Source of the DNA: Streptomyces sp. CB02959
GTDB lineage: Bacteria; Actinomycetota; Actinomycetes; Streptomycetales; Streptomycetaceae
DNA length: 64,000 nucleotides
Direction of reading: 5' to 3'
NCBI RefSeq assembly: GCF_002803155.1
Contig: NZ_NNBP01000025.1
Location: 92,231-156,230, forward strand
Positions within the stretch are counted from its first letter, which is position 1; each line of letters begins with the position of its first letter. Shown here piece after piece: positions 42,144-50,880 of the stretch. The translations under genes were made by a program, and so were the position numbers. The notes under the pieces are model-generated. The model was not told the origin of the DNA. It made no database searches and saw only the letters and a list, made by a program, of their open reading frames with translations.

Positions 42144-42162
42144 TTAGGTATACCTAACCTAA
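42144..42162 (-). promoter_or_regulatory. Iron box (DmdR/IdeR/DtxR operator)
   Basis: TTAGGTATACCTAACCTAA matches the 19-bp actinobacterial iron box TTAGGTTAGGCTAACCTAA at 15 of 19 positions, including both outer half-sites. It stands just upstream of the siderophore reductase gene. Confidence 0.88.
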
Positions 42163-42166
42163 CAGG

Positions 42167-43105
42167 TCACCGCCGGAGCGTGACCAGCAACCGCTGCAAT
42201 GCGCCACCCAGGCCCCACTGGGCGGCCAGCGCCTCCAGGCGCTCGGGGTCGGCCGGTTCGTCCGGCAGGGCGTGGTCGGTCTCCGGGACCGGGACGTCGG
42301 TCGCCACCTGGACCACCTTCGGGGCGACGGCCAGGTAGGGGGCCGCCTCGGTGAGCCGCTTGCGCTGCGCCGGGGTGATCTTCGATGCCGGGTCCTGGGC
42401 GGCCGCGATGATCCCGGCCAGGTCGCCGTAGGCGTCCAGCAGCTTGGCGGCGGTCTTCTCGCCGACGCCCGGGACGCCCGGCAGGCCGTCGCTGGGGTCG
42501 CCGCGCAGCAGTGCCAGGTCCGCGTAGCCGGGGCCGTCCACCCCGTACTTCTCGCGCAGCAGCGCCCCGTCGGTGATCTGGAGGGTGCCGACGCCCTTGA
42601 GGGGGTAGAGGACGCGGATGCCGCGGGCGTCGTCGACGAGCTGGAAGAGGTCGCGGTCGCCGGTGACGATGTCGACCGGGCCCTTCGCCCGCGCGGTCAG
42701 GGTGCCGATGACGTCGTCGGCCTCGTAGCCCGCGGCGCCGATCCGGGCGATGCCCAGCGCGTCGAGCACCTCCTCGATTACCGGGACCTGCGGCGAGAGG
42801 GTGTCCGGGATCTCCTCCTCGTCGGGGCCGGCCGACCCCGCGGGGGCTTCCTCGGCGACTCGGTGCGCCTTGTAGGAGGGGATCAGGTCGACCCGCCACT
42901 GGGGGCGCCAGTCGAAGTCCATGCAGGCGACCAGGTCGTCGGGGTGGTGGTCCTGGACGAGCCGGGCGATGAAGTCCAGCAGGCCGCGCACCGCGTTCAC
43001 CGGCGTGCCGTCCGGGGCTTTGACTGATTCCGGTACCCCGAAATAGGCGCGGAAGTAGAGGGAGGCGGTGTCGAGGAGCATCAGGCGTCGAGTCACACCC
43101 CGCAT
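42167..43105 (-). CDS. 5'-3' exonuclease (FEN-like, Pol I N-terminal-type)
   Basis: Stand-alone flap endonuclease/exonuclease of 312 residues, homologous to the N-terminal nuclease of DNA polymerase I. Acidic metal ligands are Asp12 (LLDTASLYFRAY), Asp63/Asp65 (CMDFDWRP), the EADD cluster (128-131) and TGDRD (149-152). The helix-three-turn-helix DNA-binding part is GVPGVGEKTAAKLL. It would remove RNA primers and flaps in replication and repair. ATG at 43105 chosen over an upstream in-frame ATG because the latter lacks a ribosome site. The gene ends just before the iron box. Confidence 0.92.
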   Translation of the reverse strand: MRGVTRRLMLLDTASLYFRAYFGVPESVKAPDGTPVNAVRGLLDFIARLVQDHHPDDLVACMDFDWRPQWRVDLIPSYKAHRVAEEAPAGSAGPDEEEIPDTLSPQVPVIEEVLDALGIARIGAAGYEADDVIGTLTARAKGPVDIVTGDRDLFQLVDDARGIRVLYPLKGVGTLQITDGALLREKYGVDGPGYADLALLRGDPSDGLPGVPGVGEKTAAKLLDAYGDLAGIIAAAQDPASKITPAQRKRLTEAAPYLAVAPKVVQVATDVPVPETDHALPDEPADPERLEALAAQWGLGGALQRLLVTLRR

Positions 43106-43254
43106 GATGCCGTATGCCCCAATCGCGACTCCGTTGTGAGCTGAATCACCGATGTGTTTGAGCCCCATAAAGCCGGGCAGGCGCGCAGCCGGAGCGGACC
43201 CGGTTGCGATTTCAACATGTCATCGGTGAAGACGAGCGGAACTCGTCCCGCACC

Positions 43255-43286
43255 ACGACCTGCCTACGGGGGTGGCAGGTCGTTTC
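43255..43286 (+). promoter_or_regulatory. Perfect hairpin plus T-run in the leader of the betaine transporter operon
   Basis: ACGACCTGCC (43255-43264) pairs perfectly with GGCAGGTCGT (43274-43283) and runs into TTTC, ending 23 bases before the GTG start. GACGAG/CTCGTC (43231-43236 with 43242-43247) forms a second hairpin upstream. This looks like an intrinsic attenuator or RNA switch output stage. Confidence 0.5.
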
Positions 43287-43308
43287 TCGTGCGACAAGAG
43301 AGGCATAT

Positions 43309-44517
43309 GTGTCCAGGCTTCAAGCCGAGCACCTGTACAAGGTGTTCGGCAGACGACCCGATGACGCGGTCCGCAAACTCCAGGCCGGCGCCGGCCGCGA
43401 CGAACTGCGGGCCGAAGGCACCACCGCCGCGGTGATCGACGCCTCCTTCGAGGTGGGCGAGGGCCAGATCTTCGTCGTCATGGGTCTGTCCGGATCCGGC
43501 AAGTCCACGCTGCTGCGCATGCTGAACGGACTGCTGGAGCCGACCGCGGGCACCGTCCGCTTCGACGGCCAGGACCTGACCTCGCTCAGCGGTAAGGAGC
43601 TGCGCGCCGTCCGCTCCCGGAAGATCTCCATGGTCTTCCAGCACTTCGCGCTCTTCCCGCACCGCAGCGTGCTGGAGAACGCCGCCTACGGCCTGGAGGT
43701 CCAGGGCGTGCCGCGCGCCGAGCGGGAGCGCCGCGCGACCGAGGCGCTGGAGCTCGCCGGGCTCAAGGGCTGGGAGAAGTCCTGGCCGGACGAGCTCTCC
43801 GGCGGTATGCAGCAGCGGGTCGGTCTGGCCCGCGCGCTGGCGACCGACGCCGACCTGCTGCTGATGGACGAGTCCTTCAGCGCGCTCGACCCGCTGATCC
43901 GCCGCGACATGCAGGACCAGCTGCTGGAGCTCCAGAAGACGCTGAAGAAGACCATCGTCTTCATCACCCACGACCTCAACGAGGCGATGCGGCTCGGCGA
44001 CCGGATCGCGGTGATGCGCGACGGCCGGATCGTCCAGACCGGCACCGCCGAGGACATCCTCGTCCGGCCCGCCAACGACTACGTCGCCTCCTTCATCCAG
44101 GACGTGGACCGCAGCCGGGTGCTGACCGCCGGTGCGGTGATGACGGACGTCGAGAGCGTCCTCGGCACCACCGCCCAGGACGGCACCGAGCTCGCCACGG
44201 CCGCCGACTTCCAGGCGGCCGCGCCCGCCACCGTCGGCCCCGACACCCCGCTCGCCGACCTGTTCACCGCCTGCTCGGCCAGCGACGTGCCGGTCGCCGT
44301 CACCGACGAGAGCGGCGAGCTGGCCGGCGCGATCACCGGGGAGCGGCTGCTCGCCGTCCTCGGTGAGTCGGGCCGGCCGGACGCGCCGGCCGACGTGCCC
44401 GCCCAGTCCGGGCCGGCCGCCGACCCCGCGCCCGCCGGTGCGCCCACCGACTCCACCAAAGCGGCCGACACCGAGCCCGCCGGTCCGACCGAGGGGACGG
44501 TGACCACCGATGCCTAG
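43309..44517 (+). CDS. Glycine betaine/proline ABC transporter ATP-binding protein
   Basis: ATPase of an OpuA/ProU-type osmoprotectant importer, 402 residues. Walker A GLSGSGKST (59-67), Q-loop VFQHFALFPHRSV, signature LSGGMQQRVGLARAL and Walker B LLLMDESFSALD are intact. A C-terminal CBS-type region (about 265-365) would sense ionic strength; the last 40 residues are Pro/Ala/Thr-rich linker. GTG at 43309 with AAGAGAGG upstream gives the SRLQAEHLYKVFG start; the 35-codon upstream extension is leader. The stop overlaps the start of the permease gene by eight bases (44510-44517), showing coupling. Confidence 0.94.
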   Translation: MSRLQAEHLYKVFGRRPDDAVRKLQAGAGRDELRAEGTTAAVIDASFEVGEGQIFVVMGLSGSGKSTLLRMLNGLLEPTAGTVRFDGQDLTSLSGKELRAVRSRKISMVFQHFALFPHRSVLENAAYGLEVQGVPRAERERRATEALELAGLKGWEKSWPDELSGGMQQRVGLARALATDADLLLMDESFSALDPLIRRDMQDQLLELQKTLKKTIVFITHDLNEAMRLGDRIAVMRDGRIVQTGTAEDILVRPANDYVASFIQDVDRSRVLTAGAVMTDVESVLGTTAQDGTELATAADFQAAAPATVGPDTPLADLFTACSASDVPVAVTDESGELAGAITGERLLAVLGESGRPDAPADVPAQSGPAADPAPAGAPTDSTKAADTEPAGPTEGTVTTDA

Positions 44518-47110
44518 GATCCAGATAGGCAGCTGGGCGAACGACGCCGTCAACTGGCTGCGGGACAACCTCGACTGGCTGTTCAACCTCATCACCACGG
44601 TCCTGAACGGCCTGTACAACGCCATCCACGCCGTCCTCGCGGCCCCCCAGCCGCTGCTCCTCGCGGGCATCCTGGCGGTGCTCGCCTGGTGGCTGCGCGG
44701 TCTGCCGGCCGCGGTGCTGACCTTCCTCGGCTTCGCGCTGATCGACTCCATCCAGCAGTGGAGCCCGACCATCGAGTCGCTCTCGCTGGTGCTGGTGGCC
44801 TGCCTGATCACCGTGGTGGTCGCGGTGCCGCTGGGCATCTGGGCGGCCCGCAGCCGGGTCGTCGGCGGCATCCTGCGCCCGGTGCTGGACCTGATGCAGA
44901 CCATGCCGGCGATGGTCTACCTCATCCCCGGCATCCTCTTCTTCGGCCTCGGTGTCGTCCCCGGCATCGTCGCCACCATCGTGTTCTCCATGCCGCCCGC
45001 GGTGCGGATGACCGAGCTGGGCATCCGGCAGGTCGACGGGGAGCTGGTCGAGGCGGCCGAGGCGTTCGGTACGCACCCGCGGCGCACCCTCCTGCGGGTC
45101 CAGCTGCCGCTGGCGCTGCCCACGATCATGGCCGGTATCAACCAGGTCATCATGCTCGCGCTGTCCATGGTCGTGATCGCCGGCATGGTCGGCGGCGGCG
45201 GCCTCGGCGCGTCCGTCTACAACGCCATCAGCTCGGTCAACGTGGCCCTGGGCGCGGAGGCCGGCCTCGCCGTGGTCATCCTCGCCATGTACCTGGACCG
45301 GATGACCGGTGCGCTCAACCAGCGGGTCTCGCCGCTCGGCCGGCGGGCGCTGGCCAAGGCGCAGGCGGCACTGGGCCGCTGGAAGTTCCTGCAGTGGCGG
45401 CCGGCGACCTCGGTGGCCATGGTCGGCGTCGTCGTCCTGGCGCTGCTCGCCGGCGGGATGAGCTTCCTGGGCAAGAGCGGCGGCGGCGCGTCCGGCGCCG
45501 ACGGCAAGCCGATCACCCTCGGCTACGTCAACTGGGACGAGGGCAAGGCCACCACCTACCTCTGGAAGGAGATCCTGGAGGAGCGCGGCTACAAGCCCAA
45601 GGTCCAGGCCCTGGAGGCCGGCCCGCTCTTCGCCGGGCAGGCCCGCGGCGACATCGACGTCCAGACCAACGCCTGGCTGCCGACCACCCACGCCGAGTAC
45701 TGGAACAAGTACAAGGACAAGCTGGAGGACCTCGGCACCTGGTACGACAAGACCTCCCTGGAGATCGCCGTCCCGTCGTACGTCAAGGACGTCAAGACGC
45801 TCGACGACCTCAAGGGGAAGAGCGCCGAGTTCGGCGGCAAGATCACCGGCATCGAGCCGGGCGCCGGCGAGATGAAGATCCTCAAGGACAAGGTCCTCAA
45901 GGACTACGGCCTCGACGGCGAGTACCAGGTGCAGGAGTCCAGCACCGCCTCCATGCTGAGCGAGCTGGACCGCGCCATCCACGACAAGAAGCCGATCGCG
46001 GTCACCCTGTGGTCCCCGCACTGGGCGTACGACAAGTACCCGCTCACCAAGCTCAAGGACCCCAAGGGCTCCTTCGGCTCCGGTGACGGGCTGCACCTGA
46101 TCGGCCGCAAGGGCTTCGGCAAGGACATGCCCGAGGTCGCGAAGTGGATGAAGAACTTCCACCTCGACGAGAAGCAGCTCACCAGCCTGGAGAACGACAT
46201 CAAGTCGGCTGGTGAGGGCCACGAGCAGGACGGCGTCCGCACCTGGCTGAAGAAGAACCCCGGCCTGGTCGAGAAGATCGCCCCGTCCGCGCACGCCACC
46301 TACGCCAAGGGCGCGGACGCCGGCAAGGCCCCCAACATCGGCTACCCGGCGTGGGACGAGGGCATCGCCACCGCCTACCTGTGGAAGAACGTCCTGGAGA
46401 AGCGCGGCTACCACCCCAACCTGCGCAACCTCGACGTCGGACCGATGTGGACCGGCCTGTCCACCGGCCAGATCGATGTGGAGACCGACGGCTGGCTACC
46501 GGTCGCCCAGAAGCAGTACTGGGACCAGTACAAGGACGACCTCACCGACGTCGGCGCCTGGTACGACAAGACCTCCCTGGAGATCGCGGTCCCGTCGTAC
46601 GTCAAGGACGTCAAGTCCATGGACGACCTGAAGGCCCACAAGGACGAGTTCAAGGGCAAGATCATCGGCATCGAACCGGGCACCGGCGAGATGCAGCGCC
46701 TGAAGAGCACCGTCCTGCCCGCCTACGGCCTGTCGGACTTCGAGGTCACGTCGGCCGGCACCAGCGCGATGCTCGCCGAGCTGGACCGGGCGTACCACAA
46801 GAAGGAGCCGATCGCGGTCGTCCTGTGGTCGCCGCACTGGGCGTACAGCAAGTACCAGCTCACCAAGCTCGCCGACCCCAAGGGCACCTGGGGCGCCAAC
46901 AACCAGATCAAGACGCTCGGCAACAAGAGCTTCCCGAAGAAGTTCCCGGAGCTCTACGGCTGGATGAAGAACTGGAAGATGACCCCCGACGAGCTCGGCA
47001 GCCTGGAGAAGGGCATCCAGGACGCCGGAAAGGGCAACGAGGACAAGGGCGTCGAGAAGTGGATCGGCGACCACCCGGGCATCGTGGACAAGATGGCACC
47101 GGTGAAGTAG
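44510..47110 (+). CDS. Glycine betaine ABC permease fused to two tandem substrate-binding domains
   Basis: 866-residue fusion. The permease part (about 1-300) has six to eight helices and the coupling segment EAAEAFGTHPRRTLLRVQLPLALPTIMAG. A further helix (about 303-322) leads into binding domain 1 (about 333-600, GYVNWDEGKATTYLW) and binding domain 2 (about 606-866, GYPAWDEGIATAYLW). Each has aromatic-cage landmarks: Trp342 and Trp615, then TNAWLP/TDGWLP and LWSPHWAY. OpuA-type fusions normally carry one domain per permease, but two-domain versions occur in Streptomyces as I recall. The two domains share a nearly identical DNA block near 45740 and 46560. Confidence 0.94.
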   Translation: MPRIQIGSWANDAVNWLRDNLDWLFNLITTVLNGLYNAIHAVLAAPQPLLLAGILAVLAWWLRGLPAAVLTFLGFALIDSIQQWSPTIESLSLVLVACLITVVVAVPLGIWAARSRVVGGILRPVLDLMQTMPAMVYLIPGILFFGLGVVPGIVATIVFSMPPAVRMTELGIRQVDGELVEAAEAFGTHPRRTLLRVQLPLALPTIMAGINQVIMLALSMVVIAGMVGGGGLGASVYNAISSVNVALGAEAGLAVVILAMYLDRMTGALNQRVSPLGRRALAKAQAALGRWKFLQWRPATSVAMVGVVVLALLAGGMSFLGKSGGGASGADGKPITLGYVNWDEGKATTYLWKEILEERGYKPKVQALEAGPLFAGQARGDIDVQTNAWLPTTHAEYWNKYKDKLEDLGTWYDKTSLEIAVPSYVKDVKTLDDLKGKSAEFGGKITGIEPGAGEMKILKDKVLKDYGLDGEYQVQESSTASMLSELDRAIHDKKPIAVTLWSPHWAYDKYPLTKLKDPKGSFGSGDGLHLIGRKGFGKDMPEVAKWMKNFHLDEKQLTSLENDIKSAGEGHEQDGVRTWLKKNPGLVEKIAPSAHATYAKGADAGKAPNIGYPAWDEGIATAYLWKNVLEKRGYHPNLRNLDVGPMWTGLSTGQIDVETDGWLPVAQKQYWDQYKDDLTDVGAWYDKTSLEIAVPSYVKDVKSMDDLKAHKDEFKGKIIGIEPGTGEMQRLKSTVLPAYGLSDFEVTSAGTSAMLAELDRAYHKKEPIAVVLWSPHWAYSKYQLTKLADPKGTWGANNQIKTLGNKSFPKKFPELYGWMKNWKMTPDELGSLEKGIQDAGKGNEDKGVEKWIGDHPGIVDKMAPVK

Positions 47111-47131
47111 CCCCGGACCACGGGCACATGG

Positions 47132-47173
47132 CGGCGCGCCCCGCCCCGGCAACGGCCGGGGCGGGGCGCGCCG
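47132..47173 (+). terminator. Perfect 18-bp hairpin terminator of the betaine transporter operon
   Basis: 47132-47149 pairs without mismatch with 47156-47173 around a six-base loop, 21 bases after the stop codon. Confidence 0.85.
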
Positions 47174-47313
47174 TCCTGCGCGGGCGCGGCGGCGGGCGGC
47201 CACCCCACTGGGCGCGCCCGCCTGGCCGGTCGGGCCGGCCGGTGGTTCGCTCGGCCTGTGCCGGTGTCCGTCCACGGCGGCCGTGGCGGCCGCGGCCGGC
47301 CCGGGAGCCGACC

Positions 47314-47745
47314 GTGAACCCTGCGCGTCCGACCGCCGCCGTGCTGCTCGGCCTCCTCGCGGTCACCGCCGCCGCACCCGCCGCCCGCGCCGCGGCCGCG
47401 CCCGATCCGGTGGTCGCCGGTGAGCGGGTCAGCATCAGCGACGGCGGGTGGTGCGGCCCCGTCCAGGAGGCCACCGCGGCCTCGGAACTGTTCGGGGCGG
47501 TGGCGCTGCGGCCCGGTGAGGAGGGGATGACCGCCGAGGTGCGGGTCGACGAGCGGACGGAGCCGGGGCCCTACCGGGTGACCATCGAGTGCGGGCCCGG
47601 CGGGGCCCGGCACGTCGAGACCGTCACGGTGACCGACGGGCGGCCCGAGAACGTCGGCGTGGCCCAGGCGGTCGGCGGGCTGGCGCTGCTCGCGGTGGCG
47701 GGCGGGGCGGCGTACTGGTTGCGGCGGGCGTCGGCGCGGGGGTGA
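47314..47745 (+). CDS. Small secreted protein with C-terminal membrane anchor
   Basis: 143-residue hypothetical protein. A signal peptide (about 1-32, ending in an Ala-rich ARAAAA) precedes an Ig/beta-sandwich-like extracellular part (about 35-112). That part has two cysteines (GWCGPV and IECGPG) that can form a disulfide. A C-terminal helix (about 118-135, VGGLALLAVAGGAAYWL) with following RR serves as anchor. The GTG start has GGGAG upstream. It sits behind the betaine transporter terminator and is probably monocistronic. Function is unknown. Confidence 0.7.
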   Translation: MNPARPTAAVLLGLLAVTAAAPAARAAAAPDPVVAGERVSISDGGWCGPVQEATAASELFGAVALRPGEEGMTAEVRVDERTEPGPYRVTIECGPGGARHVETVTVTDGRPENVGVAQAVGGLALLAVAGGAAYWLRRASARG

Positions 47746-47879
47746 CGCCGGGGGCCCACCACCTCCCGTGGGTGGATGGGAAGAGGTGGTGGTGGGCCGG
47801 GCTGGGTGGTGTCAACCAGGTGGTGTTGGTGGGGGGTTGGGGAATCGTGAGGTGCGTGTGAGGGGCGTACCGTGGGGGG

Positions 47880-48638
47880 ATGACTCTGCGTAGCGCCGAT
47901 CGGCGGGTGGTGTCCCTGGTGCCGTCGTTGACCGAGGCGGTGGCCGTGAGTGCGCCGGGGCTGCTGGTGGCGGCGACGGACTGGTGCAGTCATCCGGCCG
48001 GACTCGACGTCGTCCGGATCGGCGGCACCAAGAACCCCGATACGGCCCGGATCGCGGCCCTGGCCCCGGACCTCGTGCTCGCCAACGAGGAGGAGAACCG
48101 CCCGCAGGACCTCGACGCGCTGCGGGCCGCCGGGCTGGCGGTCCTGGTCACCGAGGTCCGCACCCTGGAGCAGGCGTTCCGGGAGCTGGGCCGGGTGCTG
48201 GTGGACGGCTGCGGGCTGACCCGGCCCGGCTGGCTGGACGCCGCCGAGGCCGCCTGGCGGCCGCTGCCGCCCCGGCCGCCGGAGCGGGCCGCGGTGGTGC
48301 CGATCTGGCGGCGGCCGTGGATGGTGCTGGGCCGGGACACCTTCGCCGGGGACGTGCTGGCCCGGCTCGGGGTGCGCAACGTGTACGGCGACCACGCCGA
48401 CCGGTACCCGCGGATCCCGCTCGACGAGCTCAACGCCGGCCCGGCGGACCTGGTCGTGCTGCCGGACGAGCCGTACCGCTTCACCGCCGGGGACGGGCCC
48501 GAGGCGTTCCCCCGGCTGCCCGCCGCGCTGGTCAGCGGGCGCCATCTGACCTGGTACGGGCCGTCGTTGGTGGAGGCCCCGCGGGTGCTGGCGGCGGCGC
48601 TGGACGGTCCGGCGCTGCTCCACCGCACCGGACCGTGA
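47880..48638 (+). CDS. Helical backbone metal receptor (BtuF/TroA-like), no signal peptide
   Basis: 252-residue protein with the fold of periplasmic cobalamin/siderophore-binding proteins. Landmarks are RVVSLVPSLTEAVAV at the start, GGTKNPDTARIAALAPDLVLANEEENR in the first lobe, and a long linking helix near residues 85-115 before the second lobe (WRRPWMVLGRDTFAGDVLARLGVRNVYG). It has neither signal peptide nor lipobox, so unlike true BtuF it would be cytoplasmic. It may bind a cobalamin-like or metal-chelate ligand in another role. ATG start follows a G-run. Convergent with the TDT transporter gene. Confidence 0.85.
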   Translation: MTLRSADRRVVSLVPSLTEAVAVSAPGLLVAATDWCSHPAGLDVVRIGGTKNPDTARIAALAPDLVLANEEENRPQDLDALRAAGLAVLVTEVRTLEQAFRELGRVLVDGCGLTRPGWLDAAEAAWRPLPPRPPERAAVVPIWRRPWMVLGRDTFAGDVLARLGVRNVYGDHADRYPRIPLDELNAGPADLVVLPDEPYRFTAGDGPEAFPRLPAALVSGRHLTWYGPSLVEAPRVLAAALDGPALLHRTGP

Positions 48639-48657
48639 GCCGCTACGCCGTGAGCCG

Positions 48658-49821
48658 TTACGCCGCGGCCGGCTGCCGGGGCGGCTCGGCGGGCTGCGGC
48701 GGCGGGGCGAGCAGGGTGCCGCGCAGCAGTCCGTGCGCGGTGCGCGTCCCGGCGACCGCGACCGCTGCCACGAGGAACGCGTAGAGCGCCACCGAGAGCC
48801 AGCCGAAGGCCGCCAGCCCGGTGTGCCGGGTCAGGCCCGCGGCGCCAGTGACGCAGGTCCCGATCGGGAAGGTGAAGCCCCACCAGGTCATCGCGAAGCC
48901 CATCCCGTGGCGGGCGGCGCGCACCACCAGCGCCGCCGCCAGCGCCAGCCACAACAGGGCGAAGCCCATCACCGGCACCCCGTAGAGCACCGCGAAGGCG
49001 CCCATGGCGTGCGCGTACGACGGGGTGACGACGCCGGGAGCGGCGTCGGCGAGGTTGTTCACGGCGGTGGTGGACTGGCCCAGCGGCCCGAGGACGAGGA
49101 AGAGGGTGGGGGTGAGGGCGAGCGGCAGCGGGCCGTGGTGGAACAGCCGGCTGACCACCAGCGGCAGGACGATCAGGGTCATCAGCAGGGACATCCCGAA
49201 CAGCGCGTAGCAGGCCAGCAGCATCGCCTCCTGCGCCTGGCCGGGCGGCAGATGCGGCACCAGCGCGGGGCCCAGCGCCGCCGAGACCATCGGGGCGACC
49301 AGCGGCAGCAGCCACACCGGCGAGGCGCTGCCCTCGGCGATCCGGTGCCGGACCACCATCAGGTACGGGATGCCCGCGGCGGCGGCCAGGCCGACCAGGG
49401 TCCCGGCGGTCCACAGCACGGCGTCGGCGGCCACCGCGGCGGGCTCGCCGAGTACGTCCTTGCCGACCGCGAGGGTGCCGCCGCCGACCGCCAGCAGCGC
49501 CATCGCCAGGCACCCGTAGAACGGGGCGACGGTGGGTTCGAGCAGCTGGCGGCGGGCCTGGTCGCGGTGGCGGACCCAGTGGACGGTGCGGGCGGCCAGC
49601 AGCGCGAGCAGCATCAGTGCCGACAGCGCCCAGACCGCCCGGTAGGCCACGCGGAGGCCGGGCGCGTTGAGCGGCAGCGTCGCCCCGGCGTTGGCGACGA
49701 TCGCGGTGCCCATGACGGCGGCGTACCAGTTCGGGCCGAGGTGACGGACCGACGGACCGGTGCCGGGGGCGTTGCCGCTGGCGGCGGAATTCTTGGACGG
49801 TGCGTGGGCGAGCGTTGGCAT
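48658..49821 (-). CDS. TDT-family (TehA/SLAC1-like) transporter
   Basis: Integral membrane protein of 387 residues with ten hydrophobic helices. The beginning HLGPNWYAAVMGTAIVANAG is the signature of the tellurite-resistance/dicarboxylate transporter family, which includes sulfite and C4-acid exporters and anion channels. AMTWWGFTFPIGTCVTGAAGL near residues 318-338 is the second family signature. ATG at 49821 was chosen because the longer open frame lies in the divergent regulator gene. The adjacent divergent LysR gene is probably its regulator. The substrate is unknown; sulfite or dicarboxylates are likely from family knowledge. Confidence 0.9.
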   Translation of the reverse strand: MPTLAHAPSKNSAASGNAPGTGPSVRHLGPNWYAAVMGTAIVANAGATLPLNAPGLRVAYRAVWALSALMLLALLAARTVHWVRHRDQARRQLLEPTVAPFYGCLAMALLAVGGGTLAVGKDVLGEPAAVAADAVLWTAGTLVGLAAAAGIPYLMVVRHRIAEGSASPVWLLPLVAPMVSAALGPALVPHLPPGQAQEAMLLACYALFGMSLLMTLIVLPLVVSRLFHHGPLPLALTPTLFLVLGPLGQSTTAVNNLADAAPGVVTPSYAHAMGAFAVLYGVPVMGFALLWLALAAALVVRAARHGMGFAMTWWGFTFPIGTCVTGAAGLTRHTGLAAFGWLSVALYAFLVAAVAVAGTRTAHGLLRGTLLAPPPQPAEPPRQPAAA

Positions 49822-49879
49822 GTCACCAGCGTCACCGGCGCGGGCGGCGCCCACCAGGGACCTTGTCTCTATGACGGCA

Positions 49880-49891
49880 TAAGCTGGAGTG
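49880..49891 (+). promoter_or_regulatory. -10 element for leaderless transcription of the LysR gene
   Basis: TAAGCT (49880-49885) is followed by six bases and the ATG at 49892. No ribosome site is visible. Confidence 0.4.
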
Positions 49892-50854
49892 ATGAGTGGG
49901 GAGACGTATGGGTGGTCCGGGCCGCCGGACGCGGACGACGCGGTCGGCGTACCGCTGCACCACCGGGTGCCGGACCTCGGGGCGATGGAACTGCTGCTGG
50001 CCGTCGCCCGGCTCGGCAGCCTGGGGCGGGCCGCCCGGGCGCAGGGCATCACCCAGCCCGCCGCCAGCAGCCGGATCCGGTCCATGGAGCGGCAGTTGGG
50101 GGTGGCGCTGGTCGAGCGGTCGCCGCGCGGCTCCCGGCTGACCGACGCCGGGGTGCTGGTCACCGACTGGGCGCGCCGGGTGGTGGAGGCCGCCGAGGCG
50201 TTCGACGCGGGCACCCAGGCGCTGCGCGGGCGGCGCGACTCCCGGCTGCGGGTCGCGGCCAGCATGACCATCGCCGAGTACCTGCTGCCCGGCTGGCTGA
50301 TCGCGCTGCGCGCCCAGCGCCCGGGGACGGCCGTGTCGCTGCTGGCCGGGAACACCCGCGCGGTCGCCGAGCGGCTGCTGGCCGGCGAGGCGGACCTCGG
50401 CTTCGTGGAGGGGCTGGATGTCCCGGCGGGGCTGGACGGCGCGGTGGTCGGGCAGGACCGGCTGGTCGTGGTGGCCGCCCCGTCCCACCCCTGGACCCGG
50501 CGCCGCACCGAACTGGCCCCCGCCGAACTCGCCGCGACCCCGCTGATCCTGCGGGAACGCGGCTCGGGCACCCGTCAGGTGCTGGACGCGGCGCTGGCCG
50601 GGGCGGGCGGCCTGGCCGAGCCGCTGCTCGAACTCGCCTCGACCACCGCGGTGAAGTCCGCGGTGGTCAGCGAAGCGGCCCCGTCCGTGCTGAGCGAGCT
50701 GGCGGTGCGGGAGGAGCTGACCGCGCGCCGGCTGGTGGAGGTTCCGGTGCGGGGGCTGCGGCTGGGGCGGGAGCTGCGCGCGGTGTGGCGGGCCGGCCAG
50801 CGTCCGGTGGGCCCGGCCCGCGACCTGCTGGGGCTGACCCGCGGCACGCCCTGA
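49892..50854 (+). CDS. LysR-family transcriptional regulator
   Basis: About 320 residues. After a 25-residue N-terminal extension comes the LysR helix-turn-helix (about 27-85: LLLAVARLGSLGRAARAQGI, TQPAASSRIRSMERQLGV). The two-lobe effector domain follows (about 110-300, with ASMTIAEYLLPGWL and RERGSGTRQVLDAAL). Divergent from the TDT transporter with only 70 bases between the starts, the classical arrangement of a LysR activator and its target. Convergent with the NCS2 permease gene, 26 bases away. Confidence 0.92.
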   Translation: MSGETYGWSGPPDADDAVGVPLHHRVPDLGAMELLLAVARLGSLGRAARAQGITQPAASSRIRSMERQLGVALVERSPRGSRLTDAGVLVTDWARRVVEAAEAFDAGTQALRGRRDSRLRVAASMTIAEYLLPGWLIALRAQRPGTAVSLLAGNTRAVAERLLAGEADLGFVEGLDVPAGLDGAVVGQDRLVVVAAPSHPWTRRRTELAPAELAATPLILRERGSGTRQVLDAALAGAGGLAEPLLELASTTAVKSAVVSEAAPSVLSELAVREELTARRLVEVPVRGLRLGRELRAVWRAGQRPVGPARDLLGLTRGTP

Positions 50855-50880
50855 CCCGGCCGGATCCCGGCCCGCCGCGC

